The notes below the pieces were generated by a model. That model was given only the letters and a program-made list of their open reading frames with translations, searched no databases and was not told the origin of the DNA. From assembly GCA_001650895.1 (NCBI GenBank), contig LXYH01000005.1:248001-312000 (forward strand): DNA of 64,000 nucleotides. Direction: 5' to 3'. Source of the stretch: Rhodobacteraceae bacterium EhC02 (GTDB lineage: Bacteria > Pseudomonadota > Alphaproteobacteria > Rhodobacterales > Rhodobacteraceae). Below, piece after piece: positions 1-8,548 of this stretch. Each line of letters starts with the position of its first letter. Within the stretch, counting starts at the first letter, position 1. Made by a program: the position numbers and the translations under genes.

Positions 1-2
1 TG

Positions 3-554
3 GCCAACTGGTCGATGTATACGCCCTGGCCCTTCACCCCGCTGTTCCAGGAACTGAAGGATCAGGTCGAGGTCTTCGATTTCAGCCGTTACAATTTCGT
101 GACGCCGATCATGAAGCCCGCCGCCATGACGCGGGGCGAATTGCTGGATGGGGTGATGAACAATTACCGCCGTTTCTACATGAAAAAGGCGCTGTTCCAT
201 TACCCCTGGCGCGGCACCGGGTTCCGGCGGCGCTATCTGCTGGGCTGTCTGCAGGCCTTCCTCAAGGCCGGGTTTGCCCGCACCTTCTATGATCTGGGCA
301 AGGTCGGCTACACCGGGCCGCAATCCAAGAACGCGCTGGATTTCCACTTCGACGAAACCCGCACCATCGCCGAAGCGCAGATGGAGGATTGGGAAGCTTC
401 CGCCGACAAGGCCGCCCGTGCCGCCGAACGCCGCGCGGCCCTGCGCGAACAGGGCAAGGAACGCGCGGTCGAACGCGCCAAGGGCTTCAAGATGCCCAAC
501 GGGGCCGAGGTCAAGGCCTGCGGCGGCGGATCGCAGCAGATGGAGGACGTCTGA
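3..554 (+). CDS. bchE: Anaerobic Mg-protoporphyrin IX monomethyl ester cyclase BchE, C-terminal part
   Basis: The frame enters from the left edge and 183 C-terminal residues are visible. BchE is the radical-SAM, cobalamin-dependent enzyme that closes the isocyclic ring E of bacteriochlorophyll without oxygen. The segment [15 protein letters not shown] followed by a conserved basic, aromatic-rich stretch is recognised as the BchE C-terminal region. The Fe-S and cobalamin motifs lie outside the window. The last 60 residues are a charged, Ala-rich helix with a Cys near the end. The gene ends 3 bp before bchJ, the order found in Rhodobacter photosynthesis clusters. Identification rests on family memory of the C-terminus only. 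Confidence 0.88.
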   Translation, partial: ANWSMYTPWPFTPLFQELKDQVEVFDFSRYNFVTPIMKPAAMTRGELLDGVMNNYRRFYMKKALFHYPWRGTGFRRRYLLGCLQAFLKAGFARTFYDLGKVGYTGPQSKNALDFHFDETRTIAEAQMEDWEASADKAARAAERRAALREQGKERAVERAKGFKMPNGAEVKACGGGSQQMEDV

Positions 555-557
555 CCC

Positions 558-1148
558 ATGCAGCCGGCGCGGGCCAACGGGCTGATCGGTCCGAATGCGG
601 TCCTCCAACTGGTGCCGCTGCTGGATCGGGCGGGCGGTCCTGACTGGCGCGAAGCCCTGCTTGGCAGGGCCGGGCTTGACGCGCTGCCCGACGGGTCAGG
701 CATGATCCCCGAAGCCCCCGTGGCGCGCCTGCACCAGGCGATGCGCCGCGACCGCCCCGATCTGGCGGCCGTTCTGGGCTGGCAGGCGGGGCTGGCGACA
801 GGGGATTACATTTTGGCCCACCGTATCCCGGCTGCGGCACAAAAGCTGCTGAAGGCGCTGCCGTGGAAACTGTCGGCGCGCCTTCTGTCGCAGGCGATCG
901 CGCGCAATGCCTGGACCTTCGCCGGATCGGGGCAGTTTTTGGTCATCACGCCGCTGGTTTTCGAGTTGCGCGCCAACCCCCTGGTGCGGGGCGAGGTGGC
1001 GGATCACCCGATCTGCGACTGGCATCGGGGTGTGTTCACGCAGCTTTACCAGAGGCTCGTCCACCCCTCGCTGACCTGTCGCGAGGCACGCTGCTGCGCG
1101 ATGGGCCATGCCGCCTGCCGGTTCGAGATGTATCGCGATCACCCCTGA
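558..1148 (+). CDS. bchJ: Bacteriochlorophyll biosynthesis protein BchJ (V4R domain)
   Basis: A 196-residue protein. The C-terminal half is a V4R (4-vinyl reductase) domain, with the Cys-rich end CREARCCAMGHAACRFEM that is typical of this small-molecule-binding fold. BchJ was first described as the 4-vinyl (8-vinyl) reductase of chlorophyllide synthesis. Later work assigns the reductase reaction to other enzymes, so a tetrapyrrole-carrier or accessory role is also possible. The start lies 3 bp after the bchE stop, implying co-transcription. In many purple bacteria bchG follows bchJ, but here aspS follows. Confidence 0.88.
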   Translation: MQPARANGLIGPNAVLQLVPLLDRAGGPDWREALLGRAGLDALPDGSGMIPEAPVARLHQAMRRDRPDLAAVLGWQAGLATGDYILAHRIPAAAQKLLKALPWKLSARLLSQAIARNAWTFAGSGQFLVITPLVFELRANPLVRGEVADHPICDWHRGVFTQLYQRLVHPSLTCREARCCAMGHAACRFEMYRDHP

Positions 1149-1172
1149 TACACGGCAATTCAGGCTGATCCC

Positions 1173-1201
1173 TTGACTTCCAAGCGCGGGCGCGGTGTAT
1201 C
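1173..1201 (+). promoter_or_regulatory. Probable sigma-70-type promoter of aspS
   Basis: TTGACT (1173-1178) and TGTATC (1196-1201) are separated by 17 bp, about 45 bp upstream of the aspS start. The -35 is a near-consensus match and the -10 is weaker. This suggests aspS has its own promoter rather than depending on the bch operon. No mapping evidence is available. Confidence 0.5.
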
Positions 1202-1245
1202 ACGGCCAACCGATTGACGCCGATTGACCCCGAAGGGACCGCCCC

Positions 1246-3039
1246 ATGCACGCCTATCGCAGCCATACCTGCGCCGCTCTGAACATCTCACATGTGGGCC
1301 AGACGGTCCGCCTCTCCGGCTGGGTGCACCGTGTGCGCGACCACGGCGGGCTGCTGTTCATCGACCTGCGCGATCATTACGGCGTGACGCAGGTTCTGTG
1401 TGACCCCGACAGCCCCGTGTTTGCGCAGGTCGAAAAGGTCCGCTCGGAATGGTGCATCCGCATCGACGGCGAGGTGAAGGCGCGCGATGCGTCCCTGGTG
1501 AACGCCAAGATCCCGACGGGCGAGATCGAGGTCTTCATCCGTGACATCGAAGTGCTGGGCGCGGCCAAGGAACTGCCGCTGATGGTTTTCGGCGATCAGG
1601 AATACCCCGAGGAAACCCGCCTGCGTTACCGCTTCCTCGATCTGCGCCGCGAGGCGATGCAGCGCAACATGACCCTGCGTTCGGACGTGGTGGCCTCGAT
1701 GCGCAAACGCATGTGGGACAAGGGTTTCCGCGAATACCAGACGCCGATCATCACCGCCTCCAGCCCGGAAGGCGCGCGCGACTTCCTCGTGCCGTCCCGC
1801 CTGCATCCGGGCAAGTTCTACGCCCTGCCGCAAGCCCCCCAGCAGTTCAAGCAGCTGCTGATGGTGTCGGGTTTCGACAAGTATTTCCAGATCGCGCCCT
1901 GTTTCCGCGACGAAGACCCGCGCGCCGACCGCAGCCCCACGGATTTCTACCAGCTGGACATGGAAATGTCCTTTGTCACCCAGCAGGACGTGTTCGACAC
2001 GATCTCGCCCGTGATCGCGGGTGTGTTCGAGGAGTTCGGCGGCGGTCGCCGCGTCGATGCCGCGCAGGACTGGCCGCAGATCTCCTACAAGGATGCAGCA
2101 CTCTGGTATGGCACCGACAAGCCCGACCTGCGCAACCCGATCAGGATGCAGGTCGTGTCCGAGCATTTCGCAGGCTCCGGCTTTGCGATTTTCGCCAAAC
2201 TGCTGGAACAGGATGGCACCCAGATCCGCGCCATTCCCGCCCCCGGTGGCGGCAGCCGCAAATTCTGCGACCGCATGAACGCCTTTGCGCAAAAAGAAGG
2301 TCTGCCCGGCATGGGCTATATCTTCTGGCGGCAGGCCGAGGATGGGTCGGGCATGGAAGCCGCAGGCCCCCTTGCCAAGAACATCGGGCCTGAGCGGACC
2401 GAGGCGATCCGCCAGCAGCTTGGCCTTGGCGTCGGCGACGCGGCCTTCTTCCTGGGCGGCAAACCCAAGCAGTTCGAAGGCGTGGCCGGCAAGGCGCGCA
2501 CCGTCATTGGCGAGGAACTGGGCCTGACCGACAAGGACCGTTTCGCCTTTGCCTGGATCGTGGATTTCCCGATCTACGAGCAGGATGCAGAGACCGGAAA
2601 GATCGATTTCGAGCACAACCCCTTCTCGATGCCGCAGGGCGGGATGGAGGCGCTGATGGGCGATCCCCTGGCCGTGCGCGGGTTCCAGTATGACCTGGCC
2701 TGCAACGGCTATGAACTGGTGTCGGGCGCCATCCGCAACCACAAGCCCGAGATCATGTTCAAAGCCTTCGAGATCGCGGGCTATGGCAAGGACGAGGTCG
2801 AGAAACGCTTTGGCGGGATGGTCAACGCCTTCCAATACGGCGCGCCGCCCCATGGTGGCTGTGCCGCAGGCATCGACCGCATCGTGATGCTGCTGGCCGA
2901 TGAGGCGAATATCCGCGAGGTCATCCTCTTCCCGATGAACCAGCGCGCGGAAGACCTTATGATGGGTGCACCCAGCGAGCCATTGGCCCAGCAATTGATG
3001 GAATTGAGCCTGCGGGTCATACCGCAGGAGCAAAAGTAA
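1246..3039 (+). CDS. aspS: Aspartyl-tRNA synthetase
   Basis: A 597-residue class II aminoacyl-tRNA synthetase of normal bacterial length. It charges tRNA-Asp; in alphaproteobacteria that rely on GatCAB it often also charges tRNA-Asn (a family inference). An N-terminal OB-fold anticodon domain is followed by the catalytic core, with motif 2 around [15 protein letters not shown] (about residues 222-236), the bacterial GAD insertion, and motif 3 near [12 protein letters not shown] at the C-terminus. The start follows AAGGGACCGCCCC. The gene stands alone between bchJ and a strong terminator. Confidence 0.97.
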   Translation: MHAYRSHTCAALNISHVGQTVRLSGWVHRVRDHGGLLFIDLRDHYGVTQVLCDPDSPVFAQVEKVRSEWCIRIDGEVKARDASLVNAKIPTGEIEVFIRDIEVLGAAKELPLMVFGDQEYPEETRLRYRFLDLRREAMQRNMTLRSDVVASMRKRMWDKGFREYQTPIITASSPEGARDFLVPSRLHPGKFYALPQAPQQFKQLLMVSGFDKYFQIAPCFRDEDPRADRSPTDFYQLDMEMSFVTQQDVFDTISPVIAGVFEEFGGGRRVDAAQDWPQISYKDAALWYGTDKPDLRNPIRMQVVSEHFAGSGFAIFAKLLEQDGTQIRAIPAPGGGSRKFCDRMNAFAQKEGLPGMGYIFWRQAEDGSGMEAAGPLAKNIGPERTEAIRQQLGLGVGDAAFFLGGKPKQFEGVAGKARTVIGEELGLTDKDRFAFAWIVDFPIYEQDAETGKIDFEHNPFSMPQGGMEALMGDPLAVRGFQYDLACNGYELVSGAIRNHKPEIMFKAFEIAGYGKDEVEKRFGGMVNAFQYGAPPHGGCAAGIDRIVMLLADEANIREVILFPMNQRAEDLMMGAPSEPLAQQLMELSLRVIPQEQK

Positions 3040-3063
3040 CCCTCAGATAGACTTTTGTTGAAG

Positions 3064-3106
3064 AAATGCAATTATGGGGCGATCATGGGTCGCCCCGTAT
3101 GCATTT
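3064..3106 (+). terminator. Probable intrinsic terminator of aspS
   Basis: A two-tier hairpin lies 25 bp after the aspS stop. The inner stem is GGGGCGA (3076-3082) with TCGCCCC (3090-3096). The outer stem is AAATGCA (3064-3070) with TGCATTT (3100-3106). A short T-rich edge completes it. It may serve both strands, since the convergent response-regulator gene ends at 3148. Confidence 0.6.
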
Positions 3107-3147
3107 ATGGACCGGAAATCGCAAGCCTGTCGCCGTGGTGAAACCCG

Positions 3148-3864
3148 TCAGATGGCAATTCGGTCGGCGATCCTGTCCTGCAACAGCCCGGCAAGATTCG
3201 CCAGATCCGACCTCAGCGGTTGCCCCGCTGCCCGCGCCGCGCGCAGGGATTGGTTGGCATCGCGCAGCGGGCTGTCACCGGCCAGAACGGCGACCCCTTC
3301 AAGAAATTGCGTGACATAGTCCAGCACGCCCTCATCCTCGCCCGCGGCCAGCAGTTCCGCCACATGGGCGATATCGTCCCGATATGCGGTGGTGTCGGGG
3401 ACGATGGCATCGTCCCGCAGCACCCGCGGCGCCGGCGGTTGGTGATCCTGGGGCAGGTGGCTGAGGATCAGTTCCTGGAAATATGCGATCGAGCGCAGCG
3501 GCTTTTCCAGAAAACCGTCGGCACCCGCGGACAGGCAGGCATCCCGCCTGTGATCGTCCCCGCTGATTCCCAGGATCAACCCGATCCTCGGGACTGCCTG
3601 CGCCGCCTCTGTGATCAGTTCCGCGCCGGACCCATCGGGCAGGCCCACATCGACGATCAGCACCGAAGGCCTGTAGACCTGCAGATGCCGCCGGGCCGAA
3701 CGCAGGCAATCCGCACGCCTGATCCGGGCGCCGGAACGCATGCAGAGCAGTCGCATCGCTTCCGAGGCGAAGCGGCTGTCCTCGACCAGCAGGACCGTCA
3801 ACCCCAGAAGCGGGCGCGCGGCAGAGGGAAAACGCAGTGGTGCAAAGGGATCTCGGTCATCCAT
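3148..3864 (-). CDS. Response regulator with a C-terminal helical extension
   Basis: A 238-residue protein whose residues about 22-140 form a receiver (REC) domain. The acidic pair E28/D29, phospho-acceptor D72 in LIVDVGLPDG, S101 and K121 in FLEKP are all in place. The remaining ~100 residues are predicted helical and contain no recognisable DNA-binding or output domain, so it probably signals by protein contact. No histidine kinase is adjacent, making it an orphan regulator. A CtrA-like site lies about 100 bp upstream. A first in-frame Met about 20 residues before the REC domain sets the start. Confidence 0.75.
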   Translation of the reverse strand: MDDRDPFAPLRFPSAARPLLGLTVLLVEDSRFASEAMRLLCMRSGARIRRADCLRSARRHLQVYRPSVLIVDVGLPDGSGAELITEAAQAVPRIGLILGISGDDHRRDACLSAGADGFLEKPLRSIAYFQELILSHLPQDHQPPAPRVLRDDAIVPDTTAYRDDIAHVAELLAAGEDEGVLDYVTQFLEGVAVLAGDSPLRDANQSLRAARAAGQPLRSDLANLAGLLQDRIADRIAI

Positions 3865-3966
3865 GGTGTCATCCTCCTGTCAAAACGAATGTCATGCCGG
3901 ACGTAGGGCGCGATTCTGTTGATGCGCTGGCAGGGTCCGAACCCCTCCAAGACTGCGGTGACATCC

Positions 3967-3982
3967 CTAATTTGCGGTTAAC
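3967..3982 (-). promoter_or_regulatory. Possible CtrA-type binding site
   Basis: On the top strand the bases read CTAA-N7-TTAAC, one mismatch from the alphaproteobacterial CtrA consensus TTAA-N7-TTAA. It lies about 103 bp upstream of the response-regulator start, between that gene and the divergent epimerase gene. A single degenerate site is weak evidence. Confidence 0.3.
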
Positions 3983-4079
3983 GCCCCTGCGCCCGCATGC
4001 CGCCCCCGGTTCATCTTGCCTAAATGGCCCGGTCACCGCATAACCGGCGCGACATTCGCCGCAAGAACAGGAGTTGCCC

Positions 4080-4484
4080 ATGATCGGACGCCTCAACCAT
4101 GTCGCCATTGCCGTGCCCGACCTGTCGGCCGCCACGGCCCAATATCGCGATGCCCTTGGCGCCAAGGTCGGCGCGCCGCAGGACGAACCGGATCATGGCG
4201 TGACCGTGGTCTTCATCGAATTGCCCAACACCAAGATCGAACTTCTGTATCCGCTGGGCGATGACAGCCCCATCAAGGGCTTCCTGGACAAGAACCCCTC
4301 GGGCGGCATCCACCATGTCTGCTACGAGGTCGATGACATCATCGCCGCCCGCGACCATCTGAAATCCACGGGCGCGCGCGTCCTCGGGTCGGGCGAGCCC
4401 AAGATCGGTGCCCATGGCAAACCGGTGCTGTTCCTGCATCCCAAGGATTTCAACGGCTGCCTCGTCGAACTGGAGCAGGTCTGA
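4080..4484 (+). CDS. mce: Methylmalonyl-CoA epimerase
   Basis: A 134-residue VOC-fold protein beginning MIGRLNHVAIAVPDL. It interconverts (2R)- and (2S)-methylmalonyl-CoA between propionyl-CoA carboxylase and methylmalonyl-CoA mutase. Metal ligands visible include the early His (NHVAI), the HHVCYEV segment and the C-terminal Glu in CLVELEQV. The ATG at 4080 is preferred over an in-frame TTG at 4074 because ACAGGAG ends 7 bp before it. The stop overlaps the start of the DUF1467 gene, an arrangement common in alphaproteobacteria. It links functionally to prpE at 35-37 kb. Confidence 0.93.
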   Translation: MIGRLNHVAIAVPDLSAATAQYRDALGAKVGAPQDEPDHGVTVVFIELPNTKIELLYPLGDDSPIKGFLDKNPSGGIHHVCYEVDDIIAARDHLKSTGARVLGSGEPKIGAHGKPVLFLHPKDFNGCLVELEQV

Positions 4485-4759
4485 TGGCCGTCACCTCAGC
4501 GCTGGTTCTTTATGCGGTCCTTTGGTTCCTGACCTTTCTTGTGGTCATTCCGATCCGTCTGAAAACGCAGGGCGATGTCGGCCAGATCGTGCCGGGCACC
4601 CATGCGGGCGCCCCGCATGACCACCAGCTGCGCAAGAAGGCCTGGATCACCACCGGAGTTGCCGCCGTGCTGTGGGCGATCATCGCCTACCTGATCATCT
4701 CGGGCACGCTGACGGTACGCGATATCGACTGGTTCGAACGCATGGGCCCGCGCCCCTGA
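4484..4759 (+). CDS. DUF1467 family membrane protein
   Basis: A 91-residue protein with two predicted membrane helices (about residues 5-22 and 52-72), separated by a hydrophilic loop containing HAGAPHDHQLRKKAW. This matches the DUF1467 family, whose function is unknown. The start codon overlaps the stop of the methylmalonyl-CoA epimerase gene (TGATGG), so the two are translationally coupled. The pairing is recurrent in alphaproteobacteria, but no role in propionate metabolism can be read from the sequence. Confidence 0.85.
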   Translation: MAVTSALVLYAVLWFLTFLVVIPIRLKTQGDVGQIVPGTHAGAPHDHQLRKKAWITTGVAAVLWAIIAYLIISGTLTVRDIDWFERMGPRP

Positions 4760-4765
4760 TCACAT

Positions 4766-4792
4766 GCCGGTGGCGGGTCATCCCGCCCCGGC
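4766..4792. terminator. Hairpin between convergent genes, probable bidirectional terminator
   Basis: GCCGG-T-GGCGGG (4766-4777) pairs with CCCGCC-CCGGC (4782-4792) around a TCAT loop, leaving one bulged T. It lies just past the DUF1467 stop and overlaps the last codons of the convergent EI24 gene. No T-tract follows on either strand. Confidence 0.45.
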
Positions 4793-5488
4793 ACCAGACC
4801 TTGCGCGCAGCCCGTGGAACACATGGGTGAAGGTCGCAGCCCCCAGCACGGGGATCGCCAGGTTCACCAGCGGGATGGACAGCGGCATCGTCATCAGCAC
4901 TCCGGCCAGCCAGACAGTCCCGGCATGTTGCTTGCGCAGGCGCGCGGCCCCTTCGCGGCCCAGATGCCGGATCGCGACAAGGGTGAAATACTCGCGTCCC
5001 AGCAGAAACCCGTTCAGACCCCAGAAAATCAGCAGGGCCGCGGGCGAAAAGATCAGGTAGAGGATCAGCGCCACCAGGTTGGCCATGATCATCACACCCA
5101 GAAACCCGAGCGAATCGCGCAGCGCCTCAGGCAGGGGAACGGTGCGCGCCTGTCCTGCCTGCGGGTAGTGCCGCGCCTCGACGGCATCGGCCACCCGGTC
5201 AAGAAACAGCCCCGAGATGGCCGAGGCCACAGGCACCATCAGGACCACAGACAGCAGCAGCATGGCCACCGGGCCGGACCACGCCGCCAATGCGGCGATC
5301 CACTGCACCTCGCCGAAAAACGGCAGCGTCACGCCATCGCCGGCCCACCACACCAGCAGGGCCTGCACCCCCGCCGATGCCAGCACAAGGCCCAGTATCG
5401 CCAGCCCGATCCCTAGCCACACAACCCGCGACAGCCGTTTGTCACCCAATTGGCCAAGCGCTTTCACGAAGGAGGACAGGACCAGCAC
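4778..5488 (-). CDS. EI24 / CysZ-like integral membrane protein
   Basis: A 236-residue polytopic membrane protein with about four to five hydrophobic segments (around residues 22-45, 62-98, 130-165 and 190-215). The central GLFLDRVADAVE and the NGFLLGREYF region are characteristic of the EI24 domain family, which includes the sulfate-permease-related CysZ proteins. No sulfate-assimilation genes are nearby, so CysZ function is not supported by context. The gene is followed by the nitroreductase gene upstream on the same strand with an 11-bp gap, suggesting co-transcription. Confidence 0.75.
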   Translation of the reverse strand: MLVLSSFVKALGQLGDKRLSRVVWLGIGLAILGLVLASAGVQALLVWWAGDGVTLPFFGEVQWIAALAAWSGPVAMLLLSVVLMVPVASAISGLFLDRVADAVEARHYPQAGQARTVPLPEALRDSLGFLGVMIMANLVALILYLIFSPAALLIFWGLNGFLLGREYFTLVAIRHLGREGAARLRKQHAGTVWLAGVLMTMPLSIPLVNLAIPVLGAATFTHVFHGLRARSGAGAG

Positions 5489-5498
5489 GCCCGAAACC

Positions 5499-6077
5499 TC
5501 AGCTGTCCAGCCAGGTCACGATCTGATCAAGATCCGGGCGTGGCCGGTCGGGTGGGGCACTGGTGTCCGTGCCGATATGGATGAACCCCGCGATCCGCTC
5601 GTGATCCTGCAGCCCCAGAGCCGCGGTCATGAAGCCCCGGTCATGGCTGGGCCAGCCAGACAGCCAGTTGGCGCCCCAGCCGCTGGCCAGTGCCGCATTC
5701 AGTAGTGCAAGGCATACGCCGCCCACGGCATAGGTCTGCTCGATTGCGGGGATCTTTTCGGATGGCTTGCGCACCTCGATGACGGCCACGGCCAGGTGGC
5801 CGGTTTCGAACTGCTGCGCGCCCTTGTCAGCCTGCTCCGCCTCAAGGTCCATCGCCGCTGCGCGTGCGCGGGCATGATCGCCCAGCCGTCGCAGCGCGGC
5901 ACCTTGCAGCACCACGAAGCGCCAGGGCTCAAGCTTGCCGTGATCGGGGCTGCGGCTGGCTGCGGTCAGGATCTGCATCAGCTGCGCGCGATCGGGAACC
6001 GGCAATCCCAATGTCTTGGCCGGGCGCGACCGCCGGGTCAGCAGGAATTCCATGGCGGCTGGATTGGGATCGGGCAT
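5499..6077 (-). CDS. Nitroreductase family flavoprotein
   Basis: A 192-residue FMN-dependent nitroreductase-fold protein of the small YdjA-like type. RRSRPAKTL near residue 15 and the SPDHGKLEPWRFVVL segment are typical of the family's FMN-contacting N-terminus. GGVCLALLNAALASGWGANWLSG covers the central dimer and flavin region. The physiological substrate is unknown; such proteins reduce nitroaromatics and quinones in vitro. It is the first gene of a two-gene minus-strand unit with the EI24 protein. Confidence 0.85.
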   Translation of the reverse strand: MPDPNPAAMEFLLTRRSRPAKTLGLPVPDRAQLMQILTAASRSPDHGKLEPWRFVVLQGAALRRLGDHARARAAAMDLEAEQADKGAQQFETGHLAVAVIEVRKPSEKIPAIEQTYAVGGVCLALLNAALASGWGANWLSGWPSHDRGFMTAALGLQDHERIAGFIHIGTDTSAPPDRPRPDLDQIVTWLDS

Positions 6078-6142
6078 GCGTCGTCCTTTGGTTCTGTCTG
6101 TCTTGGCGTCCTTGCCCTATGTCGTGCCTCGCCCCCGCAGGG

Positions 6143-7264
6143 TCAAGGCGCAGGGGGCAGGGGCAGCAGGGTTTCGGCCATCTCGGCGATCAGGCCGCTC
6201 ACAAAGCCATCCATGCGCGCCGAGGGTTGGCGCGCCGCCACGACGGCGGCCATCGGATCGGGCGCGTCAATCGTGCTGCGCGCCATTTCCTGGATCACCG
6301 CGTGACCGCAGAAGGGCACGTAAGCCTCGGAATAGCCACCCTCATGCACCATCACCAGGCGCCCGCCGCACAACCGTTCAGCGGCATCCATGACCTTGCG
6401 GGTCATCATCCGGAAGGTCTCGGCCGTGGCCAGCATGCGCGCCAGCGGGTCGAAACATCCGGCATCATAGCCGCAGGCCACGATGATCATGTCGGGGCGA
6501 TATTGTTCCAGCGCGGGCAGCACGATCCGTTCCATCGCCTCGAGATAGCTGACATGCCCGGCGCCGGGGGGCAGGGGGATGTTCATGTTGAAGCCGATGC
6601 CCGCACCTTCGCCGCGCGCATCGACGAAACCGGTATCTGTGGGATAGTTGCGATCCTGATGCAGGCTGATGGTCAGCACATCGGCCCGGTCATAGAAGAC
6701 CGCTTCGGTGCCGTTGCCGTGATGCACGTCCCAGTCGATCACCGCCACGCGCCCGTCATGCCCGGCGGCACGTGCCGCGGCGATGGCGATGCCGATATTG
6801 TTGAGCAGGCAAAACCCGTTGGGCCAGTCAGGCAGGCAGTGGTGACCGGGCGGGCGCGACAGCGCATAGGCATTGTCGCACTCGCCCCTCCAGACCGACA
6901 GCAGCGCCGCTTTCGCAAGCCCGGCCGACAGCGCCGCGATCTCGAAACCACCCTTGGCAAAGGGGGTGCGCAAGCCCAGCTCTCCGCCGCCATGGTCCGA
7001 CATTTCCTTGAACCTGTTCAGGAAATCCTCGGGATGCACACGGGCCAGGTCCTGCCAGTCGGCGGGTTCTGCGCGCCGCATCTCAAGGTCGTCGCTCAGA
7101 CCCGTCACATCCAGAAGGTTCTTGAGCCGGCGCTTGGTTTCGGGGTTCTCGGGCAAGCCGCCGGCGGCAAGAGGCTGCACCAGCCCGCCCAGCGGCAGGG
7201 TCAGCGCATAATTGCCGCCCGCGTGCCAGAAACACTTCTCATCCCAGAAAAATCCCGTCGCCAT
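6143..7264 (-). CDS. Class II histone-deacetylase-like amidohydrolase
   Basis: A 373-residue zinc deacetylase-fold protein starting MATGFFWDEKCFWH, with AAGGGGAG just upstream. Active-site features are visible: RPPGHH, the metal site DWDVHHGNGT and the GGYSEAYVPFCGH segment near the end. Bacterial relatives act on acetylated polyamines or other small acetyl-amides, and protein deacetylation is possible. A longer frame extends upstream to 7564, but the RBS and family N-terminus favour 7264. The leader contains one arm of a large inverted repeat (7280-7400). Confidence 0.85.
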   Translation of the reverse strand: MATGFFWDEKCFWHAGGNYALTLPLGGLVQPLAAGGLPENPETKRRLKNLLDVTGLSDDLEMRRAEPADWQDLARVHPEDFLNRFKEMSDHGGGELGLRTPFAKGGFEIAALSAGLAKAALLSVWRGECDNAYALSRPPGHHCLPDWPNGFCLLNNIGIAIAAARAAGHDGRVAVIDWDVHHGNGTEAVFYDRADVLTISLHQDRNYPTDTGFVDARGEGAGIGFNMNIPLPPGAGHVSYLEAMERIVLPALEQYRPDMIIVACGYDAGCFDPLARMLATAETFRMMTRKVMDAAERLCGGRLVMVHEGGYSEAYVPFCGHAVIQEMARSTIDAPDPMAAVVAARQPSARMDGFVSGLIAEMAETLLPLPPAP

Positions 7265-7279
7265 GAAGCGCTCCCCTTG

Positions 7280-7312
7280 TTTCTTCTTGCGACAAATATC
7301 CCCGCCGGAGGC
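7280..7312 (+). repeat. Dispersed motif copy A (TTTCTTCTTGC..AAATATCC)
   Basis: Reads TTTCTTCTTGC, three bases, then AAATATCCCCGCCGGAGGC. It is nearly identical over 33 bp to copy E at 62790-62822 and inversely repeated by copy B at 7369-7400. It lies in the leader of the HDAC-like gene. Confidence 0.8.
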
Positions 7313-7368
7313 GGAAAGTCCATCCGCGTGTTGCCGGATGCCGACGCGTCCCGGATCGAGGAGCGGAT

Positions 7369-7400
7369 GCCTCCGGCGGGGATATTTGCAGCAAGAAGAA
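7369..7400 (-). repeat. Dispersed motif copy B, inverted relative to copy A
   Basis: On the minus strand this reads TTCTTCTTGC, three bases, then AAATATCC and CCGCCGGAGGC. It is the reverse complement of copy A across a 56-bp spacer, so a transcript across both could form a ~30-bp stem. It follows immediately on the hairpin at 7400-7424 downstream of the minus-strand gene ending at 7429. Confidence 0.8.
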
Positions 7401-7424
7401 GCCGCTGCCTGCCCCTTGGCGGCT
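7400..7424 (-). terminator. Hairpin with motif B as its T-rich tail, probable terminator
   Basis: On the minus strand AGCCGC (7424-7419) pairs with GCGGCT (7405-7400) and is followed directly by TCTTCTT of motif copy B. This gives a terminator-like structure for the small gene ending at 7429. Confidence 0.5.
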
Positions 7425-7428
7425 GGTC

Positions 7429-7665
7429 CTATTCGGAGCGGCGCAGGTGATAGACGCCTTCGGGAAGGTTCAGGGCCGCCGCCAGATCGCGCAGCTGGCT
7501 CATCGAGAGGGTGATCTTTTCCATCCTCTCGAGCCGCGTGTCGAACTGTTCGATGGTGACGCAATCCTCGAAGGCATTGACGATCACATCCTCGAGAAGG
7601 TGGCTTTCGCCCTCGTCGACAAGGGTGATGACGGTCGCGTCGAATTCATGCTCGATGGTAAACAT
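7429..7665 (-). CDS. Conserved hypothetical protein, 78 residues
   Basis: A small acidic protein (MFTIEHEFDATVITLVDEG...) that I do not recognise by name. It has no signal peptide, membrane segment or Cys cluster. The N-terminal third looks like beta strands and the rest helical. It resembles small Rhodobacterales-specific conserved proteins of unknown function. It is followed by a hairpin and dispersed motif copy B, which separates it from the HDAC-like gene on the same strand. Coding is supported by high GC at third positions and a clean stop before the terminator-like element. Confidence 0.6.
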   Translation of the reverse strand: MFTIEHEFDATVITLVDEGESHLLEDVIVNAFEDCVTIEQFDTRLERMEKITLSMSQLRDLAAALNLPEGVYHLRRSE

Positions 7666-7824
7666 GCCTTCAGCTTAAGCCCCGGTGCAGCCAATGCAAG
7701 CCTGGCTTTTGCCTAGTCGTGCGCGGCGCGCATCCATTTCGCTGTCAACTGCGCGTGAGCGGGGCTGGCGCGGCGCGACCTTGCTGCTAATGATGGGATC
7801 AGGATGGTTCCGAGGGAGATCGCG

Positions 7825-8517
7825 ATGCGCTGGTTCGTTCTGACGGCAATGATGGTTCTGGCAGGCTGCGTCAGCCCGGTCGTGATGCCGCAGGCCCAAA
7901 GACCCGTGGCCACCGCGCCTGTGGCGCAGCAAGGTGCTGCGCGCAATTTCGCCGGGGTCGTTGACCGCGTCAAACCCGTGGCCGAGCAGGAGTGCCGGCG
8001 CCAGCTGCCACGGGGCAATTGCGATTTCCAGATCGTCGTGGACACGCGACCGGGCCAGCCGCCCAATGCGTTCCAGACCCTTGATCGTGCCGGTCGCCCG
8101 GTCATCGGCTTCACCGCCGCACTTCTGGATGACATGCGCAACGCGGACGAGCTGGCTTTCGTCATGTCCCATGAAGCGGCCCATCACATCGCGGGTCATA
8201 TTCCGCGCCAGCAGCAGAACGCCGCTGCGGGTGCGGTGATCTTTGCAGGTCTTGCGACGCTGACGGGCGGGGACCTGAATACCGTCCGCTCGGCGCAGGA
8301 ACTGGGCGCGGCCGTGGGCGCGCGCAGCTATTCCAAGGAATTCGAACTTGAGGCGGATGCGCTGGGCACCGCCCTTGCCCTGCGGGCAGGCTTCGATCCG
8401 GTGCGCGGGGCCGAGTTCTTCAACCGCATCCCCGATCCCGGTGACCGTTTCCTTGGGACTCATCCGCCGAATGCCGACCGCATCGCCACCGTGCGCCGCG
8501 TCGCCACGGGGCTTTGA
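7825..8517 (+). CDS. M48-family zinc metalloprotease lipoprotein
   Basis: A 230-residue protein with a lipoprotein signal peptide (MRWFVLTAMMVLAGC, lipobox LAGC, Cys15). The zinc motif HEAAH lies at residues 116-120 and the third ligand is in FELEADALGTALALRAG, as in M48 peptidases such as BepA/LoiP-like envelope proteases. The expected role is quality control of envelope proteins at the periplasmic face of a membrane. The start at 7825 is chosen because GAGGGAG precedes it by 6 bp; the in-frame ATG at 7804 lacks such a site. Confidence 0.88.
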   Translation: MRWFVLTAMMVLAGCVSPVVMPQAQRPVATAPVAQQGAARNFAGVVDRVKPVAEQECRRQLPRGNCDFQIVVDTRPGQPPNAFQTLDRAGRPVIGFTAALLDDMRNADELAFVMSHEAAHHIAGHIPRQQQNAAAGAVIFAGLATLTGGDLNTVRSAQELGAAVGARSYSKEFELEADALGTALALRAGFDPVRGAEFFNRIPDPGDRFLGTHPPNADRIATVRRVATGL

Positions 8518-8548
8518 CAGGCGCATCCACGTCCAGACGGCCGCGGGC

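Noticed and set aside
1288-3033. A 581-codon open frame antisense to aspS
   Set aside because: It mirrors the codon structure of aspS in a high-GC genome, its translation has no recognisable domain, and no RBS precedes it.
4074-4079. TTG start for methylmalonyl-CoA epimerase
   Set aside because: The ATG at 4080 has better SD spacing and the family N-terminus begins MIGRLNHVAI.
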